Positions 26,332 through 36,481 of a stretch of 64,000 bases of DNA are shown piece by piece. Source of the stretch: Apis mellifera. Lineage: Eukaryota; Arthropoda; Insecta; Hymenoptera; Apidae. Position 1 is the stretch's first letter, and each line of letters begins with the position of its first letter. The DNA lies in the NCBI RefSeq assembly GCF_003254395.2, contig NC_037649.1:8271931-8335930 (forward strand), given 5' to 3'. The notes beneath the pieces were generated by a model that worked only from the letters and a program-made list of their open reading frames with translations, was not told the DNA's origin and made no database searches. Both the position numbers and the translations under genes were made by a program.

Positions 26332-29300
26332 CATTCTTTTAAAATTTTCGACTCAGGAAATCTATTTTTTTGCAAATCCTCCTTATTAGCATGTATCCTC
26401 TTCGTGACGTTTCTTATACATCCTTTTCAATTGTCTGTAACTATTCCTCGTGTTTTCCTTCTCTCTTTCTGATTTTTCCAAAGGATAAAATCAATAAATT
26501 TTCTGCTTCATTACGCATTATCATCCCTGATTTAACGTCATTCGTGCATATCGTAGTTATTTACTTTTAAAAAAAGGGAATAATATCCGATTCAATTCAC
26601 AAATCCATTTCTATCTTACTTTCTTGCATATATAAAAAGTTTTGGCAAATCGCTTAGATATTTTAATATCGAAAATTTAAAAAAAAAATTCAATTTTTAA
26701 CAATAGTTAAAATTGCAAAAATGTTATTGTTTCCAATAAATCTGTTAAAATTAATTAAATTTGTAGAATAACTGCAAGCTTTCAAATCGTGTAATTATTT
26801 GCAATTATGATAAGTTTCTTGTCAAAATTTTTCTTAATAATCTTGATAAGAATTAATTAAAAAGAGAGAATCATTCTTTTAAAATTTTCGACTCAGGAAA
26901 TCTATTTTTTTGCAAATCCTCCTTATTAGTATATATCCTCTTCGTGATTTTTTCGTTTCTTACATTGTCTGTAATCTCGTGTCTTCCTTCTCTCTCTTTC
27001 TCTCTTTGAATCATTCTTTTAAAATTTTCGATCCAGGAAATGCAAATTTAAAAAATTTAAGAAACATTATCAGAGATTCTTTTTTCTTTTTAAACTTGAT
27101 ACATTGGATTTCAGGGAACGGGGTCGAGACGAGAATTCTGAACGTGAACAACGCCACGTTCACGTATCCATCCTCACCCTTGTTGTCGCAGGGTGGAGAC
27201 GTCTCGGGCGAGACTATGTGCTATTCCACCCCGGACGAGGACGACGCTCGCGTCGAGAACAACGAAACTGCATCGCTGTCGTCGCGACGCTGCCGCCGTA
27301 GCGACGCTACCGCCTCCAACGTTTGCGAATGCGTCCACGTGAGGTATATACCGCTCGGAGCTACGGTCGAGATCATTCTCCTCGATCAAGGTAACCAAAC
27401 TTTCGACAACTCGTCGCCCCATCTTTGCAATACGAATTTAATTTTCCCTTTCATATCATTAGATATTTTCCAAAGCGATTGGATTTTATTACGTAGATAC
27501 CAAAAGGTAACCAAACTTTCGACAACTCGTCGCCCCATCTTTGCAATACCAATTTAATTTTCCCTTTTATATCATTAGATATTTTCCAAAGCGATTGGAT
27601 TTTATTACGTAGATACCAAAAGGTAACCAAACTTTCGACAACTCGTCGCCCCATCTTTGCAATACGAATTTAATTTTCCCTTTTATATCATTAGATATTT
27701 TCCAAAGCGATTGGATTTTATTACGTAGATACCAAAAGGTAACCAAACTTTCGACAACTCGTCGCCCCATCTTTGCAATAATTTAATTTTCCCTTTTATA
27801 TCATTAGATATTTTCCAAAGCGATTGGATTTTATTACGTAGATACCAAAAGGTAACCAAACTTTCGACAACTCGTCGCCCCATCTTTGCAATACGAATTT
27901 AATTTTCCCTTTTATATCATTAGATATTTTCCAAAGCGATTGGATTTTATTATTTCGTAGATACGAAAGGTTTCTGATCGGTAGCATTAGATCATTCTCC
28001 TCGATCAAGGTAACTAAACTTTCGACAACTCTTTTTTTCGACAACTCGACAATTAATTATTTATATTATAGTAAAGATTCGGCAATGTTTCCCTTTTATA
28101 TCATTAGATATTTTCCAAAGCGATTGGATTTTATTACGTAAATACGAAAGGTTTCTCATTGGTAGCATTAGATCATTCTCCTCGATCAAACTTTCGACAA
28201 CTCGTCCCATCTTTGCAATACGAATTTAATTAATGGAAATAATAAGTTTTACGGATTAATTATTTATATTATAGTAAAGATTCGGCAATGTTCGGCTTTT
28301 ATATCATTTTCCAAAATTGGATTTTATTACGTAGATACGAAAGGTTTCTCATCGGTAGAATTTCTACGAAAAAAAAGAGAAGAAAAAACATAGTAGAAAT
28401 AGTGACGATAGTGATCGATTAGCAGATAGATCGTCTTAGAATCGCCTTTCAGAGGATACCTCATATGTGTACCATTCGTGGGGCTTCCCTCGTGATGAAA
28501 CAAAACGAGAGATAAGATTTCCAATCACATTCGTGTCGCCCGTTTGCCAGAGGTTATCGACGGAGGATCAATTTTTCTCTCCCGTGCAAACGTTTCTCGT
28601 TCGCAATTTTTTTCGCAACTTTTTAAAGTCGGATTCTTTTTACGATTTCTCCTCCTCCTCCTCCTCTTCTTCCGATAAATTGTCGCGTTTAATCACAGGT
28701 CGGAGAATATTATAAATTCTCGACGAGGGATAGGGGCGAAGATCCTTGGAAAATTCGTTCCCTCGTCGAGGGAAAACGTTTCATTCCGACAAAGAAAGGA
28801 CGCGCGAAAGTAAATCGAAGGTGATAAGAATCGTTTTACAAGGATAGAGTAGGATTTACTTCGCTGGAACGTAATAGTAGTAGCAGTAGTAGTAGTAGCC
28901 TTGAGTTAGAAGAACCTTGATCCATATTCCTGTTGGCTGCGGAGGCTGGAAATATTGATCGCGACAGTTCATCTCCGACAATTGTTTCTTCTTCCGTCTC
29001 TGAGAAATTGTTAAAAAAACACGGTTTCTTTAATCGTCATTTCCCAACGTTTATATCTTCCTTTAATAAAATAGCAGAAAAAATCCCTTGGAATTATAAA
29101 TCTTATTCCCTCTTCTCGTTCCCAAGAATCTTCGAATATCTCTCAGAAAACTTTCCTCAGAGAAATTCTCATTTGTAGATTTTACGGCAAGTAATTATTC
29201 GAATCGCGCGAGGGGAGCAACGTGACTTAACGTTACACGTACAATCAAGAGAACACGCTCTTAAAACTTCTATTTCTTTAAAGGTAGAATATGAATTTAA

Positions 29301-29863
29301 TATCTCTTTTCTCTTTTTCCATTGGTACAGGTGGCCTGGACGATCTGGTGTACCATCTGCACGGATACACGTTCTACGTGGTTGGAGCCCGAAAATTCGG
29401 GCGCAGCGTGTCCCTGCAAGAATTGAAGAGCATGGACGACAAGGGACAATTGTTCTCTCGGAATCTCGACTGCACGGTTGCCAAGGATACCGTGGTCGTG
29501 CCGAAATTTGGCGTGGTTGCTCTCAGATTTAAAGCGAACAATCCAGGTAGTAAAACACAAATTACAAAAAAAAGAAAAAATCTTGAACTGGTTATTCGTA
29601 ATATCGTAAACTTCGTTCTTGAATTGTTGATAATTTTTCGTAAAAATACGCGTAATAATTTCGCGCATTTGGAAGGAGCAGAGTTGTCAAAGAATCAATT
29701 TTGAATTCAAGGTTATTGGATGTTGCGGGACGAGCACGCGGCCGAATGGACGCGTGGATTGGACGTGATTCTCCAGGTCGGGGAAACGAGCGACATGGTG
29801 CCGGCTCCGGAAGATTTTCCCAAGTGCGGATCCTTCGTCGGTCCCGAATACTTTCTCATATAA
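13673..29863 (+). CDS. MCORP: Multicopper oxidase-related protein (MCORP), laccase fold without a complete copper site
   Basis: The proximal isoform joins exons 21461-21584, 21771-21870, 22358-22478, 23648-23858, 24290-24685, 24889-25251, 27115-27390, 29331-29546 and 29712-29863 into 652 residues, all GT-AG. The distal isoform uses 13673-13748 as first exon. A signal peptide or anchor is followed by a Cys-rich insect-laccase N-terminus (about 45-105) and three cupredoxin domains. Copper ligands are eroded. HWHG reads HWRG (R140). WHAH is intact (H182, H184). In the C-terminal HxxHLH only H539 and H541 remain, with L536 replacing the first His. The HCH...H...M motif reads R608, D609, E610, E614, L619, so the type-1 Cys and axial Met are gone. 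Laccase activity is therefore not expected. Insect MCORP has this character and is reported essential for viability in Tribolium. The function here is inferred from that family. Confidence 0.88.
16040..16450 (+). repeat. Dispersed duplicated segment, copy 1
   Basis: About 400 bp matching 26,470-26,865 almost base for base, with scattered substitutions and single-base indels. Both copies begin at the words atttttc(c)aaaggataaa and end near gataagaattaattaa. No terminal inverted repeats, target-site duplication or coding frame were seen. Both copies lie in introns of the same gene. Confidence 0.75.
16955..16991 (+). repeat. GAAATC hexamer microsatellite
   Basis: Five to six tandem copies of the unit gaaatc. 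Confidence 0.8.
17590..17830 (+). repeat. GA and GGGA purine tracts
   Basis: A (GA)n run at 17591-17613 and a (GGGA)n run at 17797-17828 within a purine-rich patch. These tracts explain the long low-complexity frames on both strands here. Confidence 0.8.
21360..21460 (+). promoter_or_regulatory. Candidate proximal MCORP promoter and leader
   Basis: A GC-richer patch with an initiator-like TTCAGTG at about 21,378 lies 80 bp before the proximal start ATG. A separate promoter is expected if the proximal first exon is used, because no splice acceptor joining it to upstream leader sequence is obvious. Confidence 0.3.
21461..21584 (+). CDS. MCORP alternative first coding exon (proximal), signal anchor
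   Basis: ATG-led exon of 41 codons plus one base, ending at A|GTAAGT. It encodes a polar N-terminus of about 16 residues and a hydrophobic stretch of about 18 (LRFLVVVFTIAAAATFL). It could be a cleaved signal or a type II anchor. Internal ATGs at 21491-21499 in the same frame could be the true start. Phase 1 matches the distal first exon. Confidence 0.65.
21684..21709 (+). repeat. CT microsatellite
   Basis: Uninterrupted (CT)n of about 26 bp in the intron between the proximal first exon and the first common exon of MCORP. Confidence 0.85.
22623..23556 (+). mobile_element. Internally deleted mariner element (DD34D) in an MCORP intron
   Basis: The ends are inverted repeats of about 28-30 bp (ttgggttggcaactaagtaa and its complement), flanked by TA duplications at 22621-22622 and 23557-23558. 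At 934 bp it is about 350 bp shorter than a full mariner. The 5' repeat is fused almost directly to the codons for VEVDDDLIKA, so the start codon and first helix-turn-helix are missing. The element lies in the same orientation as the host gene. Its ends resemble honey bee mariner repeats, possibly of the mellifera subfamily, which I cannot confirm. Confidence 0.95.
22643..23485 (+). pseudogene. Mariner transposase pseudogene
   Basis: The remaining frame carries the second helix-turn-helix (from about 22,650) and all three catalytic aspartates: GDEKW (about 22,911), HHDDARPH (about 23,183) and APSDY (about 23,290). The last two are 34 residues apart, as in mariner. Three defects make it dead: no start codon, loss of about 80 N-terminal residues, and TGA at 23246-23248 where the conserved LELGWDVLPH has Trp. 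After the stop the frame continues cleanly to TAA at 23483-23485. Confidence 0.93.
25890..27045 (+). repeat. Tandem repeat family in MCORP intron, about 150-175 bp unit
   Basis: Five copies share the words ccttattagcat, cctcttcgtgac, tctgtaat and gaatcattcttttaaaattt. They start near 25,897, 26,057, 26,197, 26,373 and 26,917. One copy has expanded into a 48-bp (TC)n run at 26,281-26,328. Between copies four and five lies the 390-bp dispersed segment. Confidence 0.85.
26470..26865 (+). repeat. Dispersed duplicated segment, copy 2
   Basis: Partner of 16,040-16,450, about 10 kb away in the same orientation. It interrupts the local tandem array, which suggests it arrived after the array formed, or that the array duplicated around it. 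Confidence 0.75.
27371..28330 (+). repeat. Tandem repeat of about 116 bp that includes the exon splice donor
   Basis: Four near-identical units of about 113-116 bp, recurring from 27,390 with gtaaccaaactttcgac as a marker (next starts near 27,506, 27,622, 27,738 and 27,851), are followed by degenerate copies to about 28,330. The first donor is the real end of the exon at 27,390. The exact exon tail and donor (cattctcctcgatcaag then gtaac) recur at about 27,994-28,015, so exon sequence was duplicated into the intron. Confidence 0.9.
28331..29330 (+). other. Remainder of MCORP intron, no coding exon seen
   Basis: GC-richer patches at 28,440-28,600 and 28,730-28,960 and short triplet repeats (ctc at about 28,648; agt at about 28,872). 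Open frames of about 80 codons occur but have no matching splice phase or domain. Confidence 0.5.
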
Positions 29864-30071
29864 TCTTATGAATCGCGTACACCGTGTACATAGTTGTAAA
29901 TAATATACGGATAGACTGAAAGTGTGTAGACTGGCAAATATATTTCACACTTGTTTTCTTTCTTTCTCTCTTTCTCACGATTCAGCTACTCTCTTCGTTA
30001 TAAATAATGATCTACTAGAACTTGTGTATCCATATATATATATATATATATATACATGTACATCTATATAT

Positions 30072-30077
30072 AATAAA
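30072..30077 (+). terminator. Candidate MCORP polyadenylation signal
   Basis: AATAAA about 210 bp past the MCORP stop codon, just after a TA/CA-rich tract. Confidence 0.4.
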
Positions 30078-30144
30078 TATTATCTTAAAATTTATTTCAA
30101 ACCCTTCTATTCCTCTCCTCTTTTCATTATTATATCTCTCAACT

Positions 30145-30321
30145 CAACAAAACTCTCTACAAACAATAATATCATCGGATCTTCGACTTTGTGTTACAAT
30201 TAAAAACTCTAATCTCTACGAACAATAATATCATCGGATCTTCGACTTTGTGTTACAATTAAAAACTCTAATCTCTACGAACAATAATATCATCAGATCT
30301 TCGACTTTGTGTTACGATTCC
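30145..30321 (+). repeat. 59-bp tandem repeat, three copies
   Basis: The marker cttcgactttgtgttac recurs at about 30,181, 30,240 and 30,299, an exact 59-bp spacing with a few substitutions. It lies between MCORP and the next gene. Confidence 0.9.
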
Positions 30322-30454
30322 ATCATCTTCGAGATATACGTCGAAACTCGAGACTCAAAGGTGAAAAACAAGGGAGGGTGGACAACGCGGTTCATTTCGT
30401 TCGCGACTTCAGGTTCCTCGATATAATTCTAACCATCGTAATAGCTCGATGCAG

Positions 30455-32225
30455 TGGTGAAAACGGATCAATCAGGCTGCTGGCACAGCCTTGCACCGTG
30501 ATGTCCTGTTTGACCGCCCTCGATTCGCAGATCGTCACCCTACTGTCCGTTCCCCACGAGATCCTCTTCCTCCAGCACAAGGTGTTTCGAGAGTATGCCA
30601 AGATAGCGGTCGGCCCCGATTTCATCCACACCTTGCCGTCCCTCCTCATCCTCGTTTCGATGGCCATCGTTCTCTGGAGGTGTCCACCCTCCTACAACGG
30701 CCTCGCCCAAATAACGGGCTCCGTCATGTACAAGAGCCTTCAGGTAAAAAAAACCTTTCTATTCCCTCTTTTCGGGTTAACCCTTCCGCTTCTTCTTTCG
30801 TTTCAAAGCTGTTGGTCAGCTGGGTCGTCGTTATCGCGATTCTCTGGTTCTGGCTCATGTGGCAGAGGCTCATCTATTGCTGCGTCTGGACCTCCTGGAG
30901 TTACGTGAGTGTACATATATATAATATTTCTATCGTCTGATATTTTTAAAATAATCGATACGATTTCTTTTCCAAATTGACTCCTCTGTCCTTTTAGAGA
31001 AAGAAGGTGAAATAAAATATATATTATATATTATATAATTAACAACGTAGATTATTTCTTAATCCCCGTGACGATGATCGATTAAATCGAATCCAATAAG
31101 AGAAAATTAAAAATAGTCGATATGATTTCTTTTCCAAATTGATTCCTCTGTCCTTTTAGAGAAAGAAGGTGAAATAAAATATATATTATATAATCTTAAC
31201 AACGTAGATTATTTCTTAATCCCCGTGACGATGATCGATTAAATCGAATCCAATAAGAGAAAATTAAAAATAGTCGATACGATTTCTTTTCCAAATTGAC
31301 TCCTCTGTCCTTTTAGAGAAAGAAGGTGAAATAAAATACATATTATACAATCTTAACAACGTAGATTATTTCTTAATCCTTGTGACGATGATCGATTAAA
31401 TCGAATAAGAGAAAATTGTCCAATTTTACAATATTCATGTATATATTTATAAGCGAAAATGAAATATTATTTTCCAAAGGAAAATTAATTATCCCATTGT
31501 AGCAATCCGAATACAGAGACGTCTCTTATCAATGGTGGCAACAAGTCTGGTCCTCGTACTATCCACCCCCTCTAGAGCCACCCGTCATGTCGGCCGGTTT
31601 CATCAGCTGGTTGATCTCCATGTCGATCGCTGTCACCGTTCTAGGCTGCGCCGTTTCCACCAATCGGGTGTGGAACCTCGCCACGGAATTGGCGATCGGC
31701 GTGAAAGACGCTGTATCGACGGTGAAATTCTACGCCAACTCTTACCTCAAAAGGTTTGTCGTTTGAGAAAAAAAAAAAGATAATAATAACATCAAACGAT
31801 CGAATTTTAAGAAATTCTGTTCCCCTTGGAAAAATACCAGAAAGATAAGCAACATCCTGCAGCAATTGTGGTTGCCTGGCGAGCCTGTAGCGATAGCGAG
31901 CAAGAAGAGCAACGTGCCGAACGACAGCGAGGCGAGCTCGATATGCGACGAGTGCCGATCCGAGATCTCCACGGACGCGGTAATCAACGATCATCGGAGG
32001 GAGATACTTCCCGTCTCGTACGGGACTAATTGGATGCCTAAGCCCAACTTCTCCGGCGGGTACAAAGAGCCGATCAAGAAAGTGTCGATGAAGTCTCTGC
32101 ACACGGTGGCCGTGGTCAACGATATCCAAGACTCGGACGATTTGTCGCCCCGTCACTCGCGATACAAACGCGGCTGCCACACCGTCATACCCAACAACTC
32201 GAGCGACCAGTCGAGCGGATGTTGA
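30455..32225 (+). CDS. Unrecognised membrane protein with three hydrophobic segments
   Basis: Four coding exons join in frame: 30455-30743 (its 5' edge uncertain), 30809-30904, 31503-31753 and 31841-32225 (TGA stop), all GT-AG. The first in-frame ATG is at 30501 and gives 324 residues. Coding-like sequence extends back to a possible acceptor at 30,454, so the start may lie in an unseen upstream exon. Hydrophobic segments sit at about residues 44-58 (PSLLILVSMAIVLW), 82-99 (LLVSWVVVIAILWFWLMW) and 143-165 (ISWLISMSIAVTVLGC). The hydrophilic C-terminal half of about 145 residues is Ser-, Asp- and Lys-rich and probably cytosolic. Clean splice phases and raised GC support a real gene. I recognise no family. 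It follows MCORP on the same strand with about 0.6 kb between. Confidence 0.75.
30955..31412 (+). repeat. Intronic tandem repeat of about 160 bp, three copies
   Basis: Units start near 30,957, 31,118 and 31,275, each beginning with the words gatttcttttccaaattga. They lie in the intron between the second and third exons of the unrecognised membrane gene. Each unit contains ccttttag followed by agaaagaag and gtgaaa. Confidence 0.92.
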
Positions 32226-33463
32226 GAAACGCACATGGGTCCACCACTGACGTGAATCGCCCTTTTCTTATCCTAAAAGACAGTGGACACGTTACAGTCG
32301 ATTTTCCACTCATTTTTTTTAATGGTCGGTTCTGGGGGACGAGCTCTACGATTTCTATCGGAATATTTTTTTCAAAGAGCAAGCTACGTTGATCGGGAAA
32401 AAAAGGGAAAGAATCGAGTTTCTAAGAGCTCGTAATCGATAAATAATCGATAAGGGTGGATCGTTAGAGTAACGTGTCCGAATCCTTTAATATTTTGTCG
32501 ACTCGAAGGAAAGTTAGGGGATTAATGATCGAGGGAAAATTATCGTGATCGGGATGAGGATTAAGATGTATGATGATCTCGATTCGGGAACGAATCGAGA
32601 AATTGATATTCGATCCAAGTGAAATCGAACGAATTCGCGGAGAGATTTTTCTTACGACGCGATCGATTCGAGGGGTACAAGCGAGAAAAAGGAAAGGGGA
32701 GATGATAGTGCTAACTTTTTTTTTTCCTTTCTTTAATATGGAGAAGAAAAATGTATATATTCGAATGATGCATCGCTGTTCCATCCTTTTGTCAGGGAAG
32801 GAAAATTCTAAAGTTTTTCTTTAAGGTGAATAATCGCTAACTATGGTGGTAGAGATGACGTAGGTAGAATAATAATGTAGATGTAAAAGATTATAGAAAG
32901 TTATTGTACCGTATTGTACCGTAAAATATTGTATTGTACTATAAAAATTATACGTCTACGTATTTTTTTACGATTCGTGTTGTTTTTATTGTTTGATCGA
33001 TACGTTGAAAGATTAATGAACAACGATAAAGGAGTTGCTATATATATATATATACATCGAAGAAAGTCGTTAAGCAAGTTTTATATTCATTTCTGTGTTT
33101 AAATTCAATCGATATTATTTTAAACAATTTCCTTTGAAATATTTAAATCTATCTTCAAATCCATCTTTTAATCTTTACTTCACACAAAACTATTTCTTCC
33201 TTAAAGACTCGAAAACATCTACGCTAAACTTCTTCACGATTGCTTTCTCGTTTCGAATCTAAAAGGCTACGCTCGATTTCGAGATCGTCTTTTCCAAGAT
33301 TAAATACACACTCCAAAATTATAAAAAAAAAAACGCTTGGAATGAAACGATATCCCGTTCGAGACAATCCTCCCAACCCGTTCTCTTTGATTATTCATCG
33401 AGTCCTGGAGAGACTTGGTGTTTCCAGGACAGCCTCGATCCGAGTTTCTTGGAGGGGGTGTCG

Positions 33464-33473
33464 GCGCATGCGC
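33464..33473. promoter_or_regulatory. Palindromic NRF-1-type site, candidate promoter
   Basis: The palindrome GCGCATGCGC lies in a GC island, about 3.8 kb upstream of the SLC6 start codon and on the right side to drive its non-coding first exon. The insect NRF-1 homologue is Erect wing. Assignment to the transporter is inference. Confidence 0.35.
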
Positions 33474-36194
33474 CCGAACGGGGTAACACTCCCCGTCTTG
33501 CGGCCAAGCGTTATTCCGTAACGACATCCCTCGTAGGATAGGTCGACACAAGGCTCGCATCATCTGATACGCAGTAAAATCAGTTTCCACCGAAGTGGAA
33601 GTGGCTGTCGTCGATCCCCTATCGCGATACTTCAACGATCAGCTTCCCTCCAACGTTTTGGAACGAAGGGAAATCGTACCTTCTCGATTCCATCTCGGTT
33701 CGAACGGAAGAATTTCGCGGTCCAGAAAACGAAGGTCGGGCGTGAACTCGATTGTTTTCCTCCTCCTTCGGAGGGCATCGTCCTCCCCAGCTTCGAGATT
33801 CTCCGATCTTGGAAGGATGTAAATGGTAAGGCGAAAGGTGGAGGATTCGAAGAAGAAGAAGAAGAAGAAGGAGAAAAGGAATAATACGAAAGCGTCGAGG
33901 AAGAATTTAGAAGACTCGAAGAATTCGATTTTGAGGAAACTTGGATCTAGGCAAGGGTTGAGAAGATCTCGCGATATCTTGGAACCTTGCGTGTCGTTGC
34001 TTTTTGTGTCCTCGATCGGTGAGATGAATTAATTTTTCTTCTCCCTTATTCGTTGATTAAAAATTCAACTTTCATCTAAGATTATCCATTTTCAATCGTA
34101 AAATAAGAATCGTCCCTTTCTTCTTCCGTATATATAACAATAATCACGTTGTTAAAATCGATCGAAATTCACGATTTTACGATCGTCCATACCGTAGATC
34201 GTTAATTGAACGCAGAAAGGAGAACAAGCAGAAGAGAGAGGGAGGGGAGGAAAAATAGAATCTCGCGAAACGGTGTTAAATTGAAATAATATATACAAAT
34301 CCACGTGCACGGTGTAACGTGACACGAAGCTTCTTATTGATTTTGCGTTCAGCATCCCGTAGCGCGCGCGCGAGTATTTGTATACAAGCGAAATCAGCCG
34401 CGCTCGCGCGCTCCACGCACGCACACGTGAGACAAAATCACGCATACAATACGCTTCAAAAGTATCCGTGTTTATCTTTCCATTCCAGAATCACGTACAC
34501 TCCCGCTCAAAAGTCAAATTAATATCCTATAATTCTCTCTCTCTTTTTCCTCTCCTCTTTATCTATATATTCATATATACATATATTGATAAATTATACG
34601 TTTGAAATATCGATTTGAGAGCTCCTCTTAATAATTTAATTTGTAAATTTGCGATTCGAAATATCAGGGCGATCCCGTATTTGTGAACGTTAGTGTACCC
34701 GATCGTGTAAACACGCATACATAGACAAACAGGTGCGTGCTTTCTCTGTTGCACGCTCGTGAATCGGGTAATAAGGGTAGCGGGCCGAGCGAACCCTTTC
34801 GAGGAAAGGGGGATTTTTCATTGAGTCGAAGCCGGTTTTCGCGAGCAGAGATCGTATTAAAGACAACCCTCGCGGAAATAGAGGGAGACTTTTATGAAAG
34901 AGAGTGGAGAGATCGAAAATATATTTTCTTCGAATGAGAAATATTTTTTCCAACGCAAATTCCTCTTCTTTGAAAGTGATTTGGTAATTTCTTTTTCTTA
35001 ATAATAATAATTTATATCGCTTTATCAACGGCGATAAGATATAGTTGCAAATCTCGTTTAAAGAAAGAGCGTTACTTGGCCGGCCAAGTGAATATACACA
35101 CACACGTGTACCTAGTTATATTTGTACGTTCGAGTATACTTTACAAGTTAATTAAGTGAAACATACTCCGTGTATAAATTTCTTCTACAAGGGACTTAAT
35201 TAACGTTGCTTATTTATTTATTCATTCTCGTCTGTTCAATTAAAATCCCGCTATCTTCCGCAAACAATTATTACTTTTCTTGGAAAATTTTCCCTATCCT
35301 TGATCGAGAAAATAAACGTTTAATTATAATTCTCGTTCCATCTAAAAAAAAGTATTCTACCCGTTCAGCTTCCTCGAGTTGACAAATATATATAAAATCG
35401 ATAATTATTCTCGTTCGATTCGTCCACACTCGTAACGTTACGAAAAGGTTAAGTTCATTAATCGTGATTCTCGATTTATCGCCAATTGTCGGTAGTCTTT
35501 GTCGTGAATGGGGCGCGATTTAATCGGCATAAAGGTTAATGCGATACGCGTGATGGAGTCGCGGATCGAAAGGTTTATCGGGCGAAGCGACGTGGAAACG
35601 CGAAATGTATAAGCGATCAGCTCTCCACGGGGTAATTAAATTATTTATGTATGCGCGCCACGATATAGAATATCTGGAATCGAGGTCGGCCGACGATCGA
35701 ATCGAAGCTATTTAACAAGCTCGGTAAATTCTTTTCCCAAGATTTTGAGAGAATCGAGTTCGTTCCACTCGAAACGAAGCACGTTCTCTTCTTCTTGCGC
35801 ATAATTTAATCGATCTGGTTTAATTTTTGTTTAATATAATTTTCGACGAGTCAATTAGAAAGATAAGTTCACGAAAGCGTTTATACTTGAAATTAATTCG
35901 AATATTTTCATCCTTTTCCTTAACAGAAATTATTAAACGCGAAATAATTAATTAATGTCGTAGGAATATTGAGATGAAGGTAGATCAGTTTCAGTTTGCA
36001 CCACTACCTGATGAATCCGTACTAGTAAAATGTACACAAGATGATGCAACAACTGCCGCGTATTTCCTCGTCGCTCGCAACGAACGGAACACCACGTTAT
36101 CGCGAGACATCTCATCTCGATTTCTAAATATAAAATCAAATGTAAATTTAATGACGGGAGGAAAGGCACGCGATCTTTGAAAAAGTAATCGATC

Positions 36195-36214
36195 TCTCTC
36201 TCTCTCTCTCTCTT
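36195..36214 (+). repeat. TC microsatellite
   Basis: (TC)n of about 20 bp. Confidence 0.8.
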
Positions 36215-36244
36215 GCCTGTGATTCACGATTCGTCGAAAATCAA

Positions 36245-36481
36245 ATGGTAAACAACGAGTTTTATTTGTTCGACGAAATAATAAATATCGATTACGCGTT
36301 AAGTGGAGACGAGTGCATATATTATCAGCTTCAATTTTCAACTGGACGTCTCTATTCGATAATCGACTTTCGTCCGTACGCGACAAACGGTGGCACGACA
36401 ACAACTGGCAGAATATCTGTCGTCCGTCCAATGTTTACGTTCGTGCTCGGTGTCGAGGAAATTTGTAAACGTAGGAATTAA
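36245..36481 (+). other. 78-codon ATG-started ORF, status uncertain
   Basis: The frame runs from ATG to TAA without low-complexity bias and includes both acidic and aromatic residues. It has no signal peptide, membrane segment or domain I recognise, and no convincing splice acceptor before it. A 146-codon frame is also open on the opposite strand, so chance openness is likely. It could alternatively be a young gene or part of a transporter leader. Confidence 0.2.

Larger units (their letters stand above)
25252..27114 (+). other. MCORP intron with degenerate tandem repeats
   Basis: A 1.86-kb intron. The first 0.6 kb is unique sequence. From about 25,890 it is filled by the tandem family and the duplicated segment described separately. 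Confidence 0.7.
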
